Below are positions 51,881 through 61,139 of a stretch of 64,000 nucleotides of DNA, in pieces. Every line of letters begins with the position of its first letter. Position 1 is the first letter of the stretch. The position numbers were made by a program, and so were the translations under genes. The notes under the pieces were generated by a model that was not told the origin of the DNA, did not search any database, and was given only the letters and a program-made list of their open reading frames with translations. Source of the stretch: Sciurus carolinensis. Its lineage: Eukaryota; Chordata; Mammalia; Rodentia; Sciuridae. The stretch is from positions 53,851,177 to 53,915,176 of the forward strand of contig NC_062214.1 in NCBI RefSeq assembly GCF_902686445.1. Reading direction: 5' to 3'.

Positions 51881-51961
51881 AGAAATCTATCAAGATGTAT
51901 TCGAGCTATTTTTGGTGGAAAGAAAAAAACTTTATTCACATCTATTTCACAAATTTAATTT

Positions 51962-52110
51962 AATTTTTAAAATTTATTTAACAGTACTGAGGATTGAATC
52001 CAAGGCCTAGCACATGCTAAGCAAGTACTCTATCATTGAGCTCATGCTCAGCCCCATTTTTTAAAATTTTGAGGCAAGGTCTAACACCCAGGCTGGCCTC
52101 AAACTTGTTT
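51962..52110 (-). mobile_element. B1-dID SINE, truncated
   Basis: TACTGAGGATTGAATCCAAG, ATGCTAAGCAAGTACTC, then only CACCCAGGCTGGCCTCAAAC of the B1 half. Confidence 0.82.
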
Positions 52111-52111
52111 T

Positions 52112-52330
52112 ATTGTTCTTTCTTTCTTTCATCTTTTTGGTGGTATCAGGGATTGAACCTAGGGGTGCTTAACCACTGAGCAACATCCCCAGCCCTTTTT
52201 TTAATTTTGAGACAGGGCTTCACTAAGTTGCTTAGAGCCTCACTAAACTGCTGAGGCTGACCTCAAACTTGTGATCCTCTTGCCTCAGTCTCCAGAGATG
52301 CTGGGATTACAGGCATGTGCCATTTTATTT
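52112..52330 (-). mobile_element. B1-dID SINE
   Basis: ATCAGGGATTGAACCTAGG to GATTACAGGCATGTGCC; probably inserted in the previous SINE. Confidence 0.91.
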
Positions 52331-52344
52331 TCAATTCACACACA

Positions 52345-52532
52345 AAAAAATTATTAATTTATCAATACTGGGGATTTAACCCAGGGCCACTGAGCTACAT
52401 CTCCAGCCCTTTTATTCTATTTTGAGACAGTCTCTCACTAAATTGCTCAGGCTAACCTTGAATTGATGATTCTCCTGCCTTGGCCTCCCAAGTAGCTAAG
52501 ATAACAGGTGTGTGCCACCACACTCCACCTGC
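52345..52532 (-). mobile_element. B1-dID SINE
   Basis: TACTGGGGATTTAACCCAGG to GTGCCACCACACTCCACC. Confidence 0.9.
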
Positions 52533-52844
52533 TTATCTTATTTTTATCTTTTACAATGAAAAGATAGCCATGTCTTGTATAATTTAAAATATATGGAGGG
52601 AAAAAGTAATTATCAGAAGTGGGTTATGGGAGCATAAGGTTTCAGCTGTAGAGCAGTACTTGGATGTGGCTGTGATTAGGAAGTGTGTAACTCTTAACAA
52701 GTGACATTTTAGGCTTGCTCAAGCCTCCTCAGTGACTAGAGAACATCTGCAGGCCAGACTAATTTGGTTCTTTATGGGATGGGTAAGGTTGGAAAATCAA
52801 ACTGCAGTATTAAAATATATTTTCCAGTTTCCTGCCTCTGAACC
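52533..52844. other. No recognised feature
   Basis: Unassigned intergenic sequence. Confidence 0.4.
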
Positions 52845-53020
52845 TCTATTCCTGCAATTCCCCTCATTTAGTGCATTCAACTGCCAACTTTACCCATGTG
52901 TTAAGTGAATTTTACTCATGCCTCAAATGTTTTCTCTGAGAGCCTTCTTAAGCTCCCAAACTAAACTGACTTCTTTTACAGGAATTTGTGCCTCTCTTAG
53001 AGCTCTTCACAGTACAAGAG
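52845..53020 (+). repeat. L2 LINE fragment
   Basis: CTCATGCCTCAAATGTTTTC, GAGAGCCTTCTTAAGCTCCC and TTAGAGCTCTTCACAGTAC keep the L2 order. Confidence 0.6.
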
Positions 53021-53024
53021 TTAG

Positions 53025-53112
53025 AGCCAGGCATGGTGGTGCACCCCTATAATCCCAGCTATTCGGGAGGTTGAGAAAGGTAGATTGCAAATTCAATGCC
53101 AGCATGGGTAAC
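53025..53112 (+). mobile_element. B1 5' part (left arm of inverted pair)
   Basis: AGAGCCAGGCATGGTGGTGC to AATGCCAGCATGGGTAACC. Confidence 0.87.
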
Positions 53113-53318
53113 CTTTTTTTTTTTTTTTTGTAACAGAGATTGAACCCAGGAGTGCCTAAGCACTGAGCCATGCCCCCAGCTCTCTTTATTTTGAGACAGG
53201 GTTTCACTAAGTTGCTTAGGGCCTAAATTGCTGAGGCAGGCCTCAAACATGAGGTCCTCCTGCCTCAGACTCCCAAATCCCTGTAATTACAGGTATGCTT
53301 CCACCACACCCAGACAAA
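53113..53318 (-). mobile_element. B1-dID SINE (right arm of inverted pair)
   Basis: AGAGATTGAACCCAGGAG to CCACCACACCCAGAC; GGTAACCTTT before and GGTCACCTTT after. Confidence 0.9.
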
Positions 53319-53535
53319 GGTCACCTTTAGATTGAATTCAACATTAGCAAGCATAGATCATAGATTCTACTAGCCAGAATTTAGATTATAATCCATATTC
53401 AACAATTATTAACAAATATTTAGTTTTTGCTTTACAAGACCGACACTGTTAAGGACGTTGGAGTAGAGAGGTGAATAAGACAAGGTTTCTGACCTCAGAG
53501 TTTACATTCATTTGGAGAAATCAAGAATTCATGTT
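53319..53535. other. No recognised feature
   Basis: Unassigned intergenic sequence. Confidence 0.35.
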
Positions 53536-53537
53536 TT

Positions 53538-53592
53538 GGGGCTGGAGATATAGCTCAGTGGTACAGCACTTGCCTAGCATGTTAATAATTTT
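53538..53592 (+). mobile_element. ID SINE, 3'-truncated
   Basis: GAGATATAGCTCAGTGGTAC to GCCTAGCATGTTAAT; the B-box half is missing. Confidence 0.8.
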
Positions 53593-53835
53593 TTTTCAAG
53601 TCAGTACATATGGGTATGGTACCATTATGACTAGTGGTAGCAGTTGGAGAGTACGTACGCACACAATTTTCAATTTGACAAGTATTGGGTGGTACCTGGT
53701 ATGTGCCAGGATATGTGTATACCTTTGGGAATTTAGAAGTGAACAAGACACCAGTGTTTTGTTTGTCTTTCTCTCACAACAGCTTCACTGTAATATAATT
53801 CCCATGCTATACAATTCACCAATTTAAAATGTGCA

Positions 53836-53925
53836 GTTTGGGCCAGGGATGTAGTCAGTGGTAGAACACTTACCTGGAATGCACAAAGACCTAGGTTCAT
53901 TACCCAGGTCTTCACAATAAGTAAG
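53836..53925 (+). mobile_element. ID SINE
   Basis: GGGATGTAGTCAGTGGTAGA to GGTTCATTACCCAGGTC; GTGTGCAATTC/ATGTGCAGTTTG at the edges. Confidence 0.83.
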
Positions 53926-54271
53926 TGTGCAATTCAATGGCTTTTAGTATATTCACAGAGTTATACAACTATCACCCTCCAAAGGAAACCCCATAACCAT
54001 TAGCATTCACTCATTTCCCCCAACTCTCCAAGCCCTATGCAATCACAGCTTTCTGAACCAATATATTTGCCTATTCTGGACATTTACCATAAATTGAATC
54101 ATATAATACATGGTCTTTAATGACTGGTTTCTTACACTAAGTATACTTTTTTTAAAGGTTCATCCATTTTGTAGTATTTCTTTTTCCTTTTCTTGTCAGA
54201 TTATCCCATTGTACAGATACACCACATTTCCTTTGTCCCTTTAACAGTTGATGAACATTTGGGGTATTTTT

Positions 54272-54466
54272 TATTTTTCCTACTGGGATTGAACCCATGG
54301 GTGCTCTACCACTGAACTACACCCCAGCCCTTTTTCTGTTTTCTTTCAAAACAGGGTTTTGCTAAATTACTGAGGTTGGCCTGTAACTTGCAATCCTCCT
54401 GTCTCAGTCTCCTGAGTTGTTGGGATTATAGACATGTGCCACCATACTCAGCATATTTATTTATTT
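54272..54466 (-). mobile_element. B1-dID SINE in L1M
   Basis: TACTGGGATTGAACCCATGG to GTGCCACCATACTCAGC. Confidence 0.9.
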
Positions 54467-54513
54467 TGGCTATATGAATTGCAGTGCTATAAACATTCTT
54501 GTACAAGTTTTTT

Positions 54514-54700
54514 GTTTGTTTGGGTTCCAGGGATTGAATCAAGGGAAGTTCCACCACTGAGCAAAATTCCCAGCCCTTTTTATTTTTTATTTTGAGACAG
54601 GCTCTCCATAAGTAATGAGGTTGGCTTAGAATTTGCAATCCTCCTGCCTCAGCTTCCCCAGTTGTTGGGATTACAGTCCTACACCATCACCCCTGGCTCA
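54514..54700 (-). mobile_element. B1-dID SINE in L1M
   Basis: TTCCAGGGATTGAATCAAGG to CCATCACCCCTGGC; host TGTACAAGTTTTT repeats on both sides (about 54501 and 54701). Confidence 0.92.
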
Positions 54701-54929
54701 TGTACAAGTTTTTATGTGGACAAATGTTTTCAATTCTCTTGGGTAAAGGGATAGGTGTAGAATGGGCTGGTCAATATACTTAATTATAGAATTGCAGCTA
54801 TTTTACAAAGTGCTTGCTACATTCTTATTAGACCCGTCTGAGGGGTCCAATGTCCCCATGTCCTCTCCCAAAGTTATTATCTGATTTTTTTTTTTATTAT
54901 AGCCACTATCCAATATACTTTTGGGCTTT

Positions 54930-55075
54930 GTTTCTTTATTTAGTGGTACTGGGGGCTGAACCCAGGGGCACTCTACCACTGAGCTGGAATGCACAAGCTA
55001 CCACTGAGCTACATTTCCCAACCCCTCACATTTTAATTTTTTTATTTAGAGATAGAATTTTGCTACGTTGTACTC
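54930..55075 (-). mobile_element. B1-dID SINE, truncated, with internal repeat
   Basis: TACTGGGGGCTGAACCCAGG; TACCACTGAGCT occurs twice (about 54975 and 54999); only the start of the B1 half remains. Confidence 0.85.
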
Positions 55076-55079
55076 TTGC

Positions 55080-55180
55080 CTTCGTGGTGCATGCCCCAGA
55101 TCCCACCGAGTTGAGAAGCTGAGGCAAGAGGATCACAAGTTCAAGGTTAGCCTCACTAACTTAGTGAGAACCTCAGCACC

Positions 55181-55185
<5 letters not shown>
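55080..55185 (+). mobile_element. B1-type SINE
   Basis: TTCGTGGTGCATGCCCCAG to CACTAACTTAGTGAGAACC; opposite in orientation to its left neighbour. Confidence 0.83.

Positions 55186-55240
<55 letters not shown>
55181..55240. repeat. (GA)n microsatellite
   Basis: About 29 uninterrupted GA units. Confidence 0.97.
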
Positions 55241-55241
<1 letters not shown>

Positions 55242-55505
55242 GCATGAGATTCGTTCAGCAATAAGATTACAAAGGTCAAAGCAAAGGATGTTTATATAGA
55301 AAGGAGACAGAAGGCAGATGTGACAAGGAGGTCACATCAAGGTGCCAGAAGGTAGAATCCAAGGAAATAAAGCCAAAGCTTGTTAGAACGGGTCAAGATT
55401 GGGGAGGAATGGACTTCCTGACCAGCGTCACCACTGGTGGTCTCATCATGCTGTTGCAGTGTTTGGTTGTTTCCTAATTGTACCAGGCCAGGTTGTTCTC
55501 TCTCC
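55241..55505. other. No recognised feature
   Basis: Unassigned sequence upstream of the SEC11A island. Confidence 0.4.
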
Positions 55506-55521
55506 AACCTGACTGTAAATT

Positions 55522-55615
55522 CTTTTTTGCGGGGGTCGGGGGGAGCGCTGGGGATCGAACCCAGGGTCTTGAACGTGATAGGGAAGTGTTCTACCTCTGA
55601 ATCACCTCCAGTCCT
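55522..55615 (-). mobile_element. ID SINE beside SEC11A promoter
   Basis: GCGCTGGGGATCGAACCCAG to AATCACCTCCAGTCC; GACTGTAAATTC before and GACTGTAAACTC after. Confidence 0.92.
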
Positions 55616-55689
55616 CGGACTGTAAACTCAGACAGTGCTTTGAAAGTTTCATGCCTGCTACCCCTACTCGAAAAGCACTTATTGAGACC

Positions 55690-56660
55690 AGGTTAGTCGT
55701 CAGCTTCCCAAAAGTACGGAACCGCAAAGCGCTCGACCAGAGAACTAACCGCCAGGCGCCACGTCCAGGGCCACGCCCAGGCCAGAGCAGGCCCGCCCAG
55801 CACTGAGATTCGGCTTCCGACTGGCCTGGAGTGCACGAGGCCCGCCCTCCGAAGATCACAGGCGGGTCAAGCCATCACCTTCACGAGGAGCCACCAAACT
55901 GAACCGGGCGCCGCAGGATCCCTTCGGTTCCCAGTAGGTGGGGGCCAAAACGGGAAGCGCCTCCCTCTGCAAGGCCAGCCCGGGACTGAAATAGGAGGGT
56001 TGCGAGTCTCACCCCTCTGCAACGAGGGGGCGGGCCGCTCTGGTTCTCGCCCCGGAAGCGGAAGTGCAGGCGCCGCGGGGTCCCGTCCACTGTGAGTGAG
56101 CCGGGCCAGCGCTCCAGCGGTTCCGCCAGGTGGTCATATAGCGCTTCGCTGCTGCCGGTGTCCCGCTCGCCGGTCCCGCCATGCTGTCTCTAGACTTTTT
56201 GGACGATGTGCGGCGGATGAACAAGAGGCAGGTGAGGTTCTCTCCCCTGTTTCCTCGGGTTCCTCGGGTTCCTCTTGTCGCTTCGAAGCTGCTACTGCGG
56301 AGCCGGGGGGGGGCTCTGAACCGGGTGGTGAGGGCCTGCGCGAGTTTGACGCTGGATCATCCCCTTTCTTTGGAGTTGATGACCCGACGCCCTTTGTCAG
56401 CCCGCTGTGTAATCCCCAACTGATTTTCGGTCTGTCTGGGACTGAGCGGGACGCCGTGTCTTCACGTTCCATTCCTCCCAGTGAGAAAGAAATCACTGGC
56501 TTTATGGGAGTTGGATTTCTTATTTTTTTAGACATTGAAGGCAGTAAACTCATGGTTTCTCCAATAGAAGCGACTGCCGCCGGGGTCCGGAGAGACGAGG
56601 TTTAGCAGTTCACTACTCGGCTCCTGGGGCGTTCGGAAAGGTGATTGTAGGCCCTACAAA
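55690..56660 (+). promoter_or_regulatory. SEC11A: CpG-island promoter of SEC11A
   Basis: CpG-rich, SINE-free sequence surrounds SEC11A exon 1. Two ETS cores lie in tandem at 56052-56066 (CCGGAAGCGGAAGTG), about 115-130 bases before the start codon, a typical arrangement for a TATA-less housekeeping promoter bound by GABP or ELK factors. No TATA box is visible. The transcription start probably lies between the ETS pair and about 56130, but cannot be fixed from sequence. Confidence 0.85.
56181..56231 (+). CDS. SEC11A: SEC11A exon 1 coding part (signal peptidase complex catalytic subunit, N-terminus)
   Basis: SEC11A is the serine protease subunit of the ER signal peptidase complex, which removes signal peptides from proteins entering the secretory pathway. 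The ATG at 56181 lies in GCCATGC, with G at -3, and opens MLSLDFLDDVRRMNKRQ, which I recognise as the conserved SEC11A cytosolic N-terminus just before its membrane segment. The codon for Q ends exactly at 56231 and is followed by GTGAGG, a good donor in phase 0. Only 17 of about 179 residues are in the window; the membrane segment and the catalytic Ser/His lie in later exons beyond 64000. The paralogue SEC11C has a different N-terminus, so SEC11A is preferred. The reading continues open past the donor (into 56423), but that part is intronic. Confidence 0.93.
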
Positions 56661-57265
56661 AGCCGTTTTAGTTTCATTCGCTACCCTTCCAGTCCAGCTG
56701 GGTCCCCATGAGCTGCACCGACTCTAACTTATACGACTCTAAGCTCGGAGTTAAAACAGTTACTCTACTTGTCCTTGAGTCCACTTAGCTAAAAGGGAGC
56801 ATTCTTATCTATCTTTGGTTTTACGGTGAGAAGTCATTGGCACAAGGATCTTGAAATTTAGGTCTTCAGATTTTGTCCCTAAATCTTACTTTATCTTGAT
56901 CTTCTTAGTACCAAACGGTATTGAGAATACTTTTGTAATTATTTAGTCATTACAAAAGAGTTGCCCCTTTTTGTCTTCTGCACCGTGTATTGTCTGCGGA
57001 TCTAGTTTTGCTTGAAGTTAATCTTTTTACAACGTTTTGCTGTTAAAAATTATTCCCATGTCATTATTAAAGTCACCCTTACACACTCGTATTTCACATA
57101 GTTTATAATTGCCAATTAGGTAAGTAGGTATACACCCTCTCCTTACTCTTCTTCAGACCTTAGCTAGCTTGGTATCATCACCTCTTAGATGTGTCTACAA
57201 AATTGAGAGGTTCCAGTCAGGCATTAGGAACATCTTTCAAGAGGAACTAATATTTAAACTGTAAT
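56661..57265. other. Unassigned start of SEC11A intron 1
   Basis: No repeat or exon recognised in the 600 bases after the CpG island. Confidence 0.45.
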
Positions 57266-57276
57266 TTGAAAGATCT

Positions 57277-57358
57277 TTATTTTTGGTGCTGGGGATTGAA
57301 CACAGGGCCTCACACATGCACATAAGTACTCTTCTGCCACTGAGTTAAACCCCTTGCC
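57277..57358 (-). mobile_element. ID SINE
   Basis: GTGCTGGGGATTGAACACAG to GAGTTAAACCCCTTGCC; TGAAAGATCTT and TGAAAGACCTT at the edges. Confidence 0.92.
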
Positions 57359-57369
57359 TGAAAGACCTT

Positions 57370-58010
57370 AGTAACATTTTTGTGGGTTGTTTAGCATATT
57401 GATAATTCAAGAGAAAGAGAATGGAAGAACATTCACAGAACACTTGTAGACATGCTATGTGATAGGTTCTGAGTCCACAGAGATGTACAAGGGACACTTC
57501 CTGCCCATGATTTACCAGTGTGAAAGAGAAACAAAGAAAAACGTCAACTATTGAAAACTTCTATAACAAATTATAGACAGAGGAACATGGTGAGAGAATT
57601 AGTAGGGTATCCTGCCCTTTTATATCTCTACTATGGAATGACTCTGGTTCAGAATACATTGCATCCAGGACATTCAGGATTAGTGGATGTGTGTATGGTA
57701 AAGTTGTCCTCCCTAACTTCTCAGGTTGTTAGGAATGGATGGGAAGGATTAGATAGCATAAGGATAATGTGAGAGTTACTAAAGGAGGTTTTACCTGTAC
57801 ATATTATCTGGGAAAAAGAATTGACAGTGACTATTGGGATTGAGAATTAATCAAATGAAGGAAAACAGGATTTTGATCTTTTTTCTACAAGAATTGCTGT
57901 CACTTGCATAACTTTGATACACATAACAAATGTCTGATTATTTTGTCCCAAGTTTTAATTTTTCTTATTAGGTTATGGAGAAATGTTTTATTAAAGTCTG
58001 TCCATTGATT
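57370..58010. other. Unassigned intronic sequence
   Basis: Contains GATAGGTTCTGAGTCCACAG (about 57462), possibly an L2 scrap; otherwise unrecognised. Confidence 0.4.
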
Positions 58011-58027
58011 AAAAAGCATGCCATTTG

Positions 58028-58103
58028 TGGGCTGGGGATATAGCTCAGTTGGTAGAGTGCTTGCCTCGCAAGCACAAGGCCCTGGGTTCAATCCCCAGTA
58101 CCA

Positions 58104-58134
<31 letters not shown>
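58028..58134 (+). mobile_element. ID SINE, near-perfect young copy
   Basis: GATATAGCTCAGTTGGTAGA to GGTTCAATCCCCAGTACC, about 33-base A tail, flanked by identical AAAAAGCATGCCATTTG at 58011-58027 and 58135-58151. Pol III A and B boxes are intact. Confidence 0.98.
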
Positions 58135-58140
<6 letters not shown>

Positions 58141-58151
58141 CATGCCATTTG

Positions 58152-58335
58152 ATGAGTTTTTACAGGTAGGTACACAGTTAAGATACAGAATGTTTCTGTC
58201 ACCCACAAACAAGATCTTTTTTTCCTCTTTGTTGTTCATCTCACCCAACCCTGAGCAACTGCTGCTTTGCTTTTTGTCAGTATGGAGGGGTTTTATATAT
58301 AAATGGAATCATAGATTATGTACTAAGTTTTAATT
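58152..58335 (-). mobile_element. L1M fragment, weak
   Basis: GTTTTATATATAAATGGAAT and CATAGATTATG resemble the complement of an L1 end. Confidence 0.4.
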
Positions 58336-58359
58336 AATTATTTTTTTCCTTCTAATTCC

Positions 58360-58555
58360 CTTCCCCCCCGTCTGTGGTCATGAGAATCAAACTCAGGGAA
58401 GTGCTCCACCACCGAACCATGTCCCCAACCCTTTTAAAATTTTGTTTTGAGACCAGATCTCTCTTAAGTTTCCCAGACTGGCCTGAAACTTATTATCCTC
58501 CTGCCTCAGCTTCTTAAGTAACTGAGATTACAGGTGTGCACCACTGCGTCAGGAC
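58360..58555 (-). mobile_element. B1-dID SINE
   Basis: GAATCAAACTCAGGGAAG, CCATGTCCCCAACCC, to GTGCACCACTGCGTCAGG. Confidence 0.87.
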
Positions 58556-58589
58556 TCTCTTTAATTTTTTTAAGATTTAATTTTTTTTA

Positions 58590-58706
58590 AATACTTTTTA
58601 GTCATCAGTGGATCTTTTTATTTATTTATATGTGATGCTAAGGATCGAACCCAGGGCCTCACACATGCCAGGCAAGCGCTTTACCACTAAGCCCCAACCC
58701 CAACCC
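58590..58706 (-). mobile_element. ID SINE
   Basis: GATGCTAAGGATCGAACCC to CTAAGCCCCAACCCC; AAGATTTAATTTTTT at both edges (about 58572 and 58707). Confidence 0.91.
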
Positions 58707-58709
58707 CAA

Positions 58710-59640
58710 GATTTAATTTTTTAAGAGGAGTTTTGGGGTCATGGCAAAATTGAGAGGAAGGTACAGAATTTCCCTTATACTTTGTCCTCTTACATGCCTA
58801 CCATCTGCCATAACAACATCCCCTACCATGGTGGTATATTTGTAACATTTGATAAACTACATTAATACATCATAATCACATAAAGTCCATAGTTTAAGGT
58901 TCACTCTTGATATTGTACAGTCTGCAGATTTGGACAAATGTGTAATGACATGTATCCACTATTATAGTGGATAAGAATAGTTTCACTGCCCTAAAAGTCC
59001 TCTATGCATTACCTGTTCACCTTCCCAAACCCTGGCAACATTGATCTGTTTGTGTCTCCATAGTTTTGCCTTTTCTAGATTGGCATGTAGTTGGAATCAT
59101 GAGTGTATAGCCTTTTCAGATAGGCTTCTTTCACTTAATAAAATGTACTTAATGTTCCTCCATGTCTTTAGCTTAATTACTAATTTTTTTAGGACAGAAT
59201 TTTCTGGATGTACCAAAGTGTACCCATTGACCTACATAAGGACACTTTGGTCACTTCCAAGTTTGGGGAGTTAGGAATAATGCTGCTATAAACATCTACA
59301 TTTCATTTTTTTTTTCTTTCTTTCTTTGTTGTGTATGTTTTTTCCTTTTTTTTTTTTGGCACTGGGAATTGAACCTAGGGGCACTTTATCACTGAGCTAA
59401 GTCCTCAGCCATCTTTTATTTATTTTTTAAAATTTTGAGACAGGGTTTTGCTGAGTTGTTTGAGGGCTGCTAAGGTGCTGAGGCTGGCCTTGAACTTGTG
59501 ATCTTCCTTCCTCAGCCTCCAAAGTCGCTGGGATTACAAGCATACACCACTGTGCCCATCTTTTACTCATTTTTGATGGCAGTATATTCTGCAGCTGGCA
59601 TGCAGAATTCTTGAAAATATTAGCATCCATCACATCATTG
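58710..59640 (-). mobile_element. L1M 3' region, split by a SINE
   Basis: CTTACATGCCTACCATCTGC, CATAATCACATAAAGTCCAT, GTAGTTGGAATCATGAGTGT, CTTCTTTCACTTAATAAAAT and ATAATGCTGCTATAAACATC: complement of an older L1 3' end. Confidence 0.78.
59309..59558 (-). mobile_element. B1-dID SINE in L1M
   Basis: GGCACTGGGAATTGAACCTA to CATACACCACTGTGCCC. Confidence 0.92.
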
Positions 59641-59754
59641 GTTAATAGCATTTCCAATGCACATTGAGGTGGCTTTTATTTCCTGAATCAACAGAAAAGT
59701 CTATTCAGTGTTCTCTTTAGTTTTAAAAAATAATACTTATAAAAGTTAAATTTT

Positions 59755-59833
59755 ATATATTTATGTATTGCAGGGCAGGATTGAACTCAGGGCTTCCCCA
59801 GTGCTAGGCCAATGCTTTACCACTGAGCTGTAT
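59755..59833 (-). mobile_element. ID SINE
   Basis: GCAGGATTGAACTCAGGGC to TTTACCACTGAGCTGTA. Confidence 0.84.
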
Positions 59834-59884
59834 AAAAACTAAAATTTTGAAACTAAGTTCTTGGAGTATGGGGTTTAAAAGCAA

Positions 59885-60045
59885 CAATACTACTTGGGAG
59901 GCTGAGACAGGAGGATTGCAAGTTTGAGGCCAGCCTTGACAACGTAGCAAGACCCTGTCTCAAAATAAAATCAAAAGGACTGGGGATGTAACTCAGTGGT
60001 AAGGTGCCCCTGGGTTCAATTCCCAGTACCAAAAAACAAAAATAT
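59885..60045 (+). mobile_element. B1-dID SINE, 5'-truncated
   Basis: CTACTTGGGAGGCTGAGACA to GGTTCAATTCCCAGTACC. Confidence 0.91.
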
Positions 60046-60139
60046 TTTTAAATTTAAAAAACCTAGCAATAATTTAGTTCTAAAGCTTTTAAAATCAGTT
60101 CGCAAATGTTATCCTATATAAAGTGTAGCAAGTTTTAAC

Positions 60140-60355
60140 AGTTTTTTTTTTCAGCAGTACTGGGGATTGAACCAGGGCTTTGCGCATGCTAGTCAGGTGT
60201 TTGATTTACCACTGAACTATATCCCCAGCTCCCCCACCACCACCTTTTTTTTTGTTTTAATTTTGAGACAGGGTCTCACTGATTTGCTTAGCCTGGTCTT
60301 GAACTTGCAGTCCTCTTACTTAAGCCTCTAAAGTAACTGGAATTACAGTGATGGT
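60140..60355 (-). mobile_element. B1-dID SINE
   Basis: TACTGGGGATTGAACCAGGG, TATATCCCCAGCTCCC, to GGAATTACAGTGATGG. Confidence 0.9.
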
Positions 60356-60464
60356 ACATACAATGCTAAAAATTTGATTTTTAATTAAAAAAATCACCTC
60401 ATATTAAAACATATTTTCTTACTAAGAAAATAAATGTCATTCTGGATTATTTTTATGTTTATTC

Positions 60465-60622
60465 TCACTGCCTCCTCCCCACCCCCCCAGGGGCACTGCT
60501 ACATCCCCAGCCCTTTTTAAAATTTTGGGACAGGGTTTCACTAAATTGCTGAGGCTGGTCTCCAATTTTCCATCCTCCTATCTTAGCCTCTCAAGTATCT
60601 AGAATTACAGGTGTGAGGTGCT
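60465..60622 (-). mobile_element. B1-dID SINE, ID half shortened
   Basis: CAGGGGCACTGCTACATCCC to GAATTACAGGTGTGAGG. Confidence 0.88.
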
Positions 60623-61000
60623 TTCACTTTTTCACATGTAATTTTCACATTAAAATTTCACATGTAATTTTTGGAATTATCTTTTCTGTGCTGCGATTTC
60701 TTAATGGCAAGGGGATATTGGCCAGGATGTGATTAGATCCATATCTGAATCCTGATGGAATTAATCTGACTCACATAGAAGTTTGTAATCAACTCCCAGG
60801 TTGATTATATTACGTGATTGAATTTTCTTTGGGTTTTCTATCTAAACAAAGTCCTTAAAATTTGATAGACTCCATCATTCTTTTAATATCTTTCTCTTAG
60901 GATCACCCAACTCTTAATGGCTACTGCAGTATCTGATTGAGTTCAGGTTATGTTTGATAACTTTGTTGTAAATGAATTGATTCTCCAAAGAAGCACACAG
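60623..61000. other. Unassigned intronic sequence
   Basis: No repeat or exon recognised. TTTCACATGTAATTTT occurs twice near 60631-60670. Confidence 0.4.
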
Positions 61001-61002
61001 AT

Positions 61003-61125
61003 TTTTTTTTTTTTTTCTTTGAAACAGGGTCTTGCTAAATTGTTGAGGCTGGTCTCAAACTTACTATCCCTGCCTCAGCTTCCCATAGCTGGTATTACCA
61101 GTGTGCACCACTGTGTCTGGCTGCA
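61003..61125 (-). mobile_element. B1-type SINE
   Basis: GAAACAGGGTCTTGCTAAAT to CACCACTGTGTCTGGC; GCACACAGATTTTT and GCACCCAGATTTTT at the edges. Confidence 0.91.
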
Positions 61126-61139
61126 CCCAGATTTTTCTT

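Larger units (their letters stand above)
53926..54860 (-). mobile_element. L1M 3' region, split by two SINEs
   Basis: AATTCAATGGCTTTTAGTAT, TTTGCCTATTCTGGACATTT, CAGTTGATGAACATTTGGGG, TACAAGTTTTTATGTGGACA and TTTTCAATTCTCTTGGGTAA are the complement of an old L1 end. Confidence 0.82.

Noticed and set aside
56096..56605. 169-codon plus and 139-codon minus frames over SEC11A exon 1
   Set aside because: They are in other frames from the recognised SEC11A start and run into the intron.
58028..58110. tRNA gene (A and B boxes present here and in dozens of other places)
   Set aside because: These are ID SINEs: no cloverleaf acceptor pairing, an A tail and target duplications.
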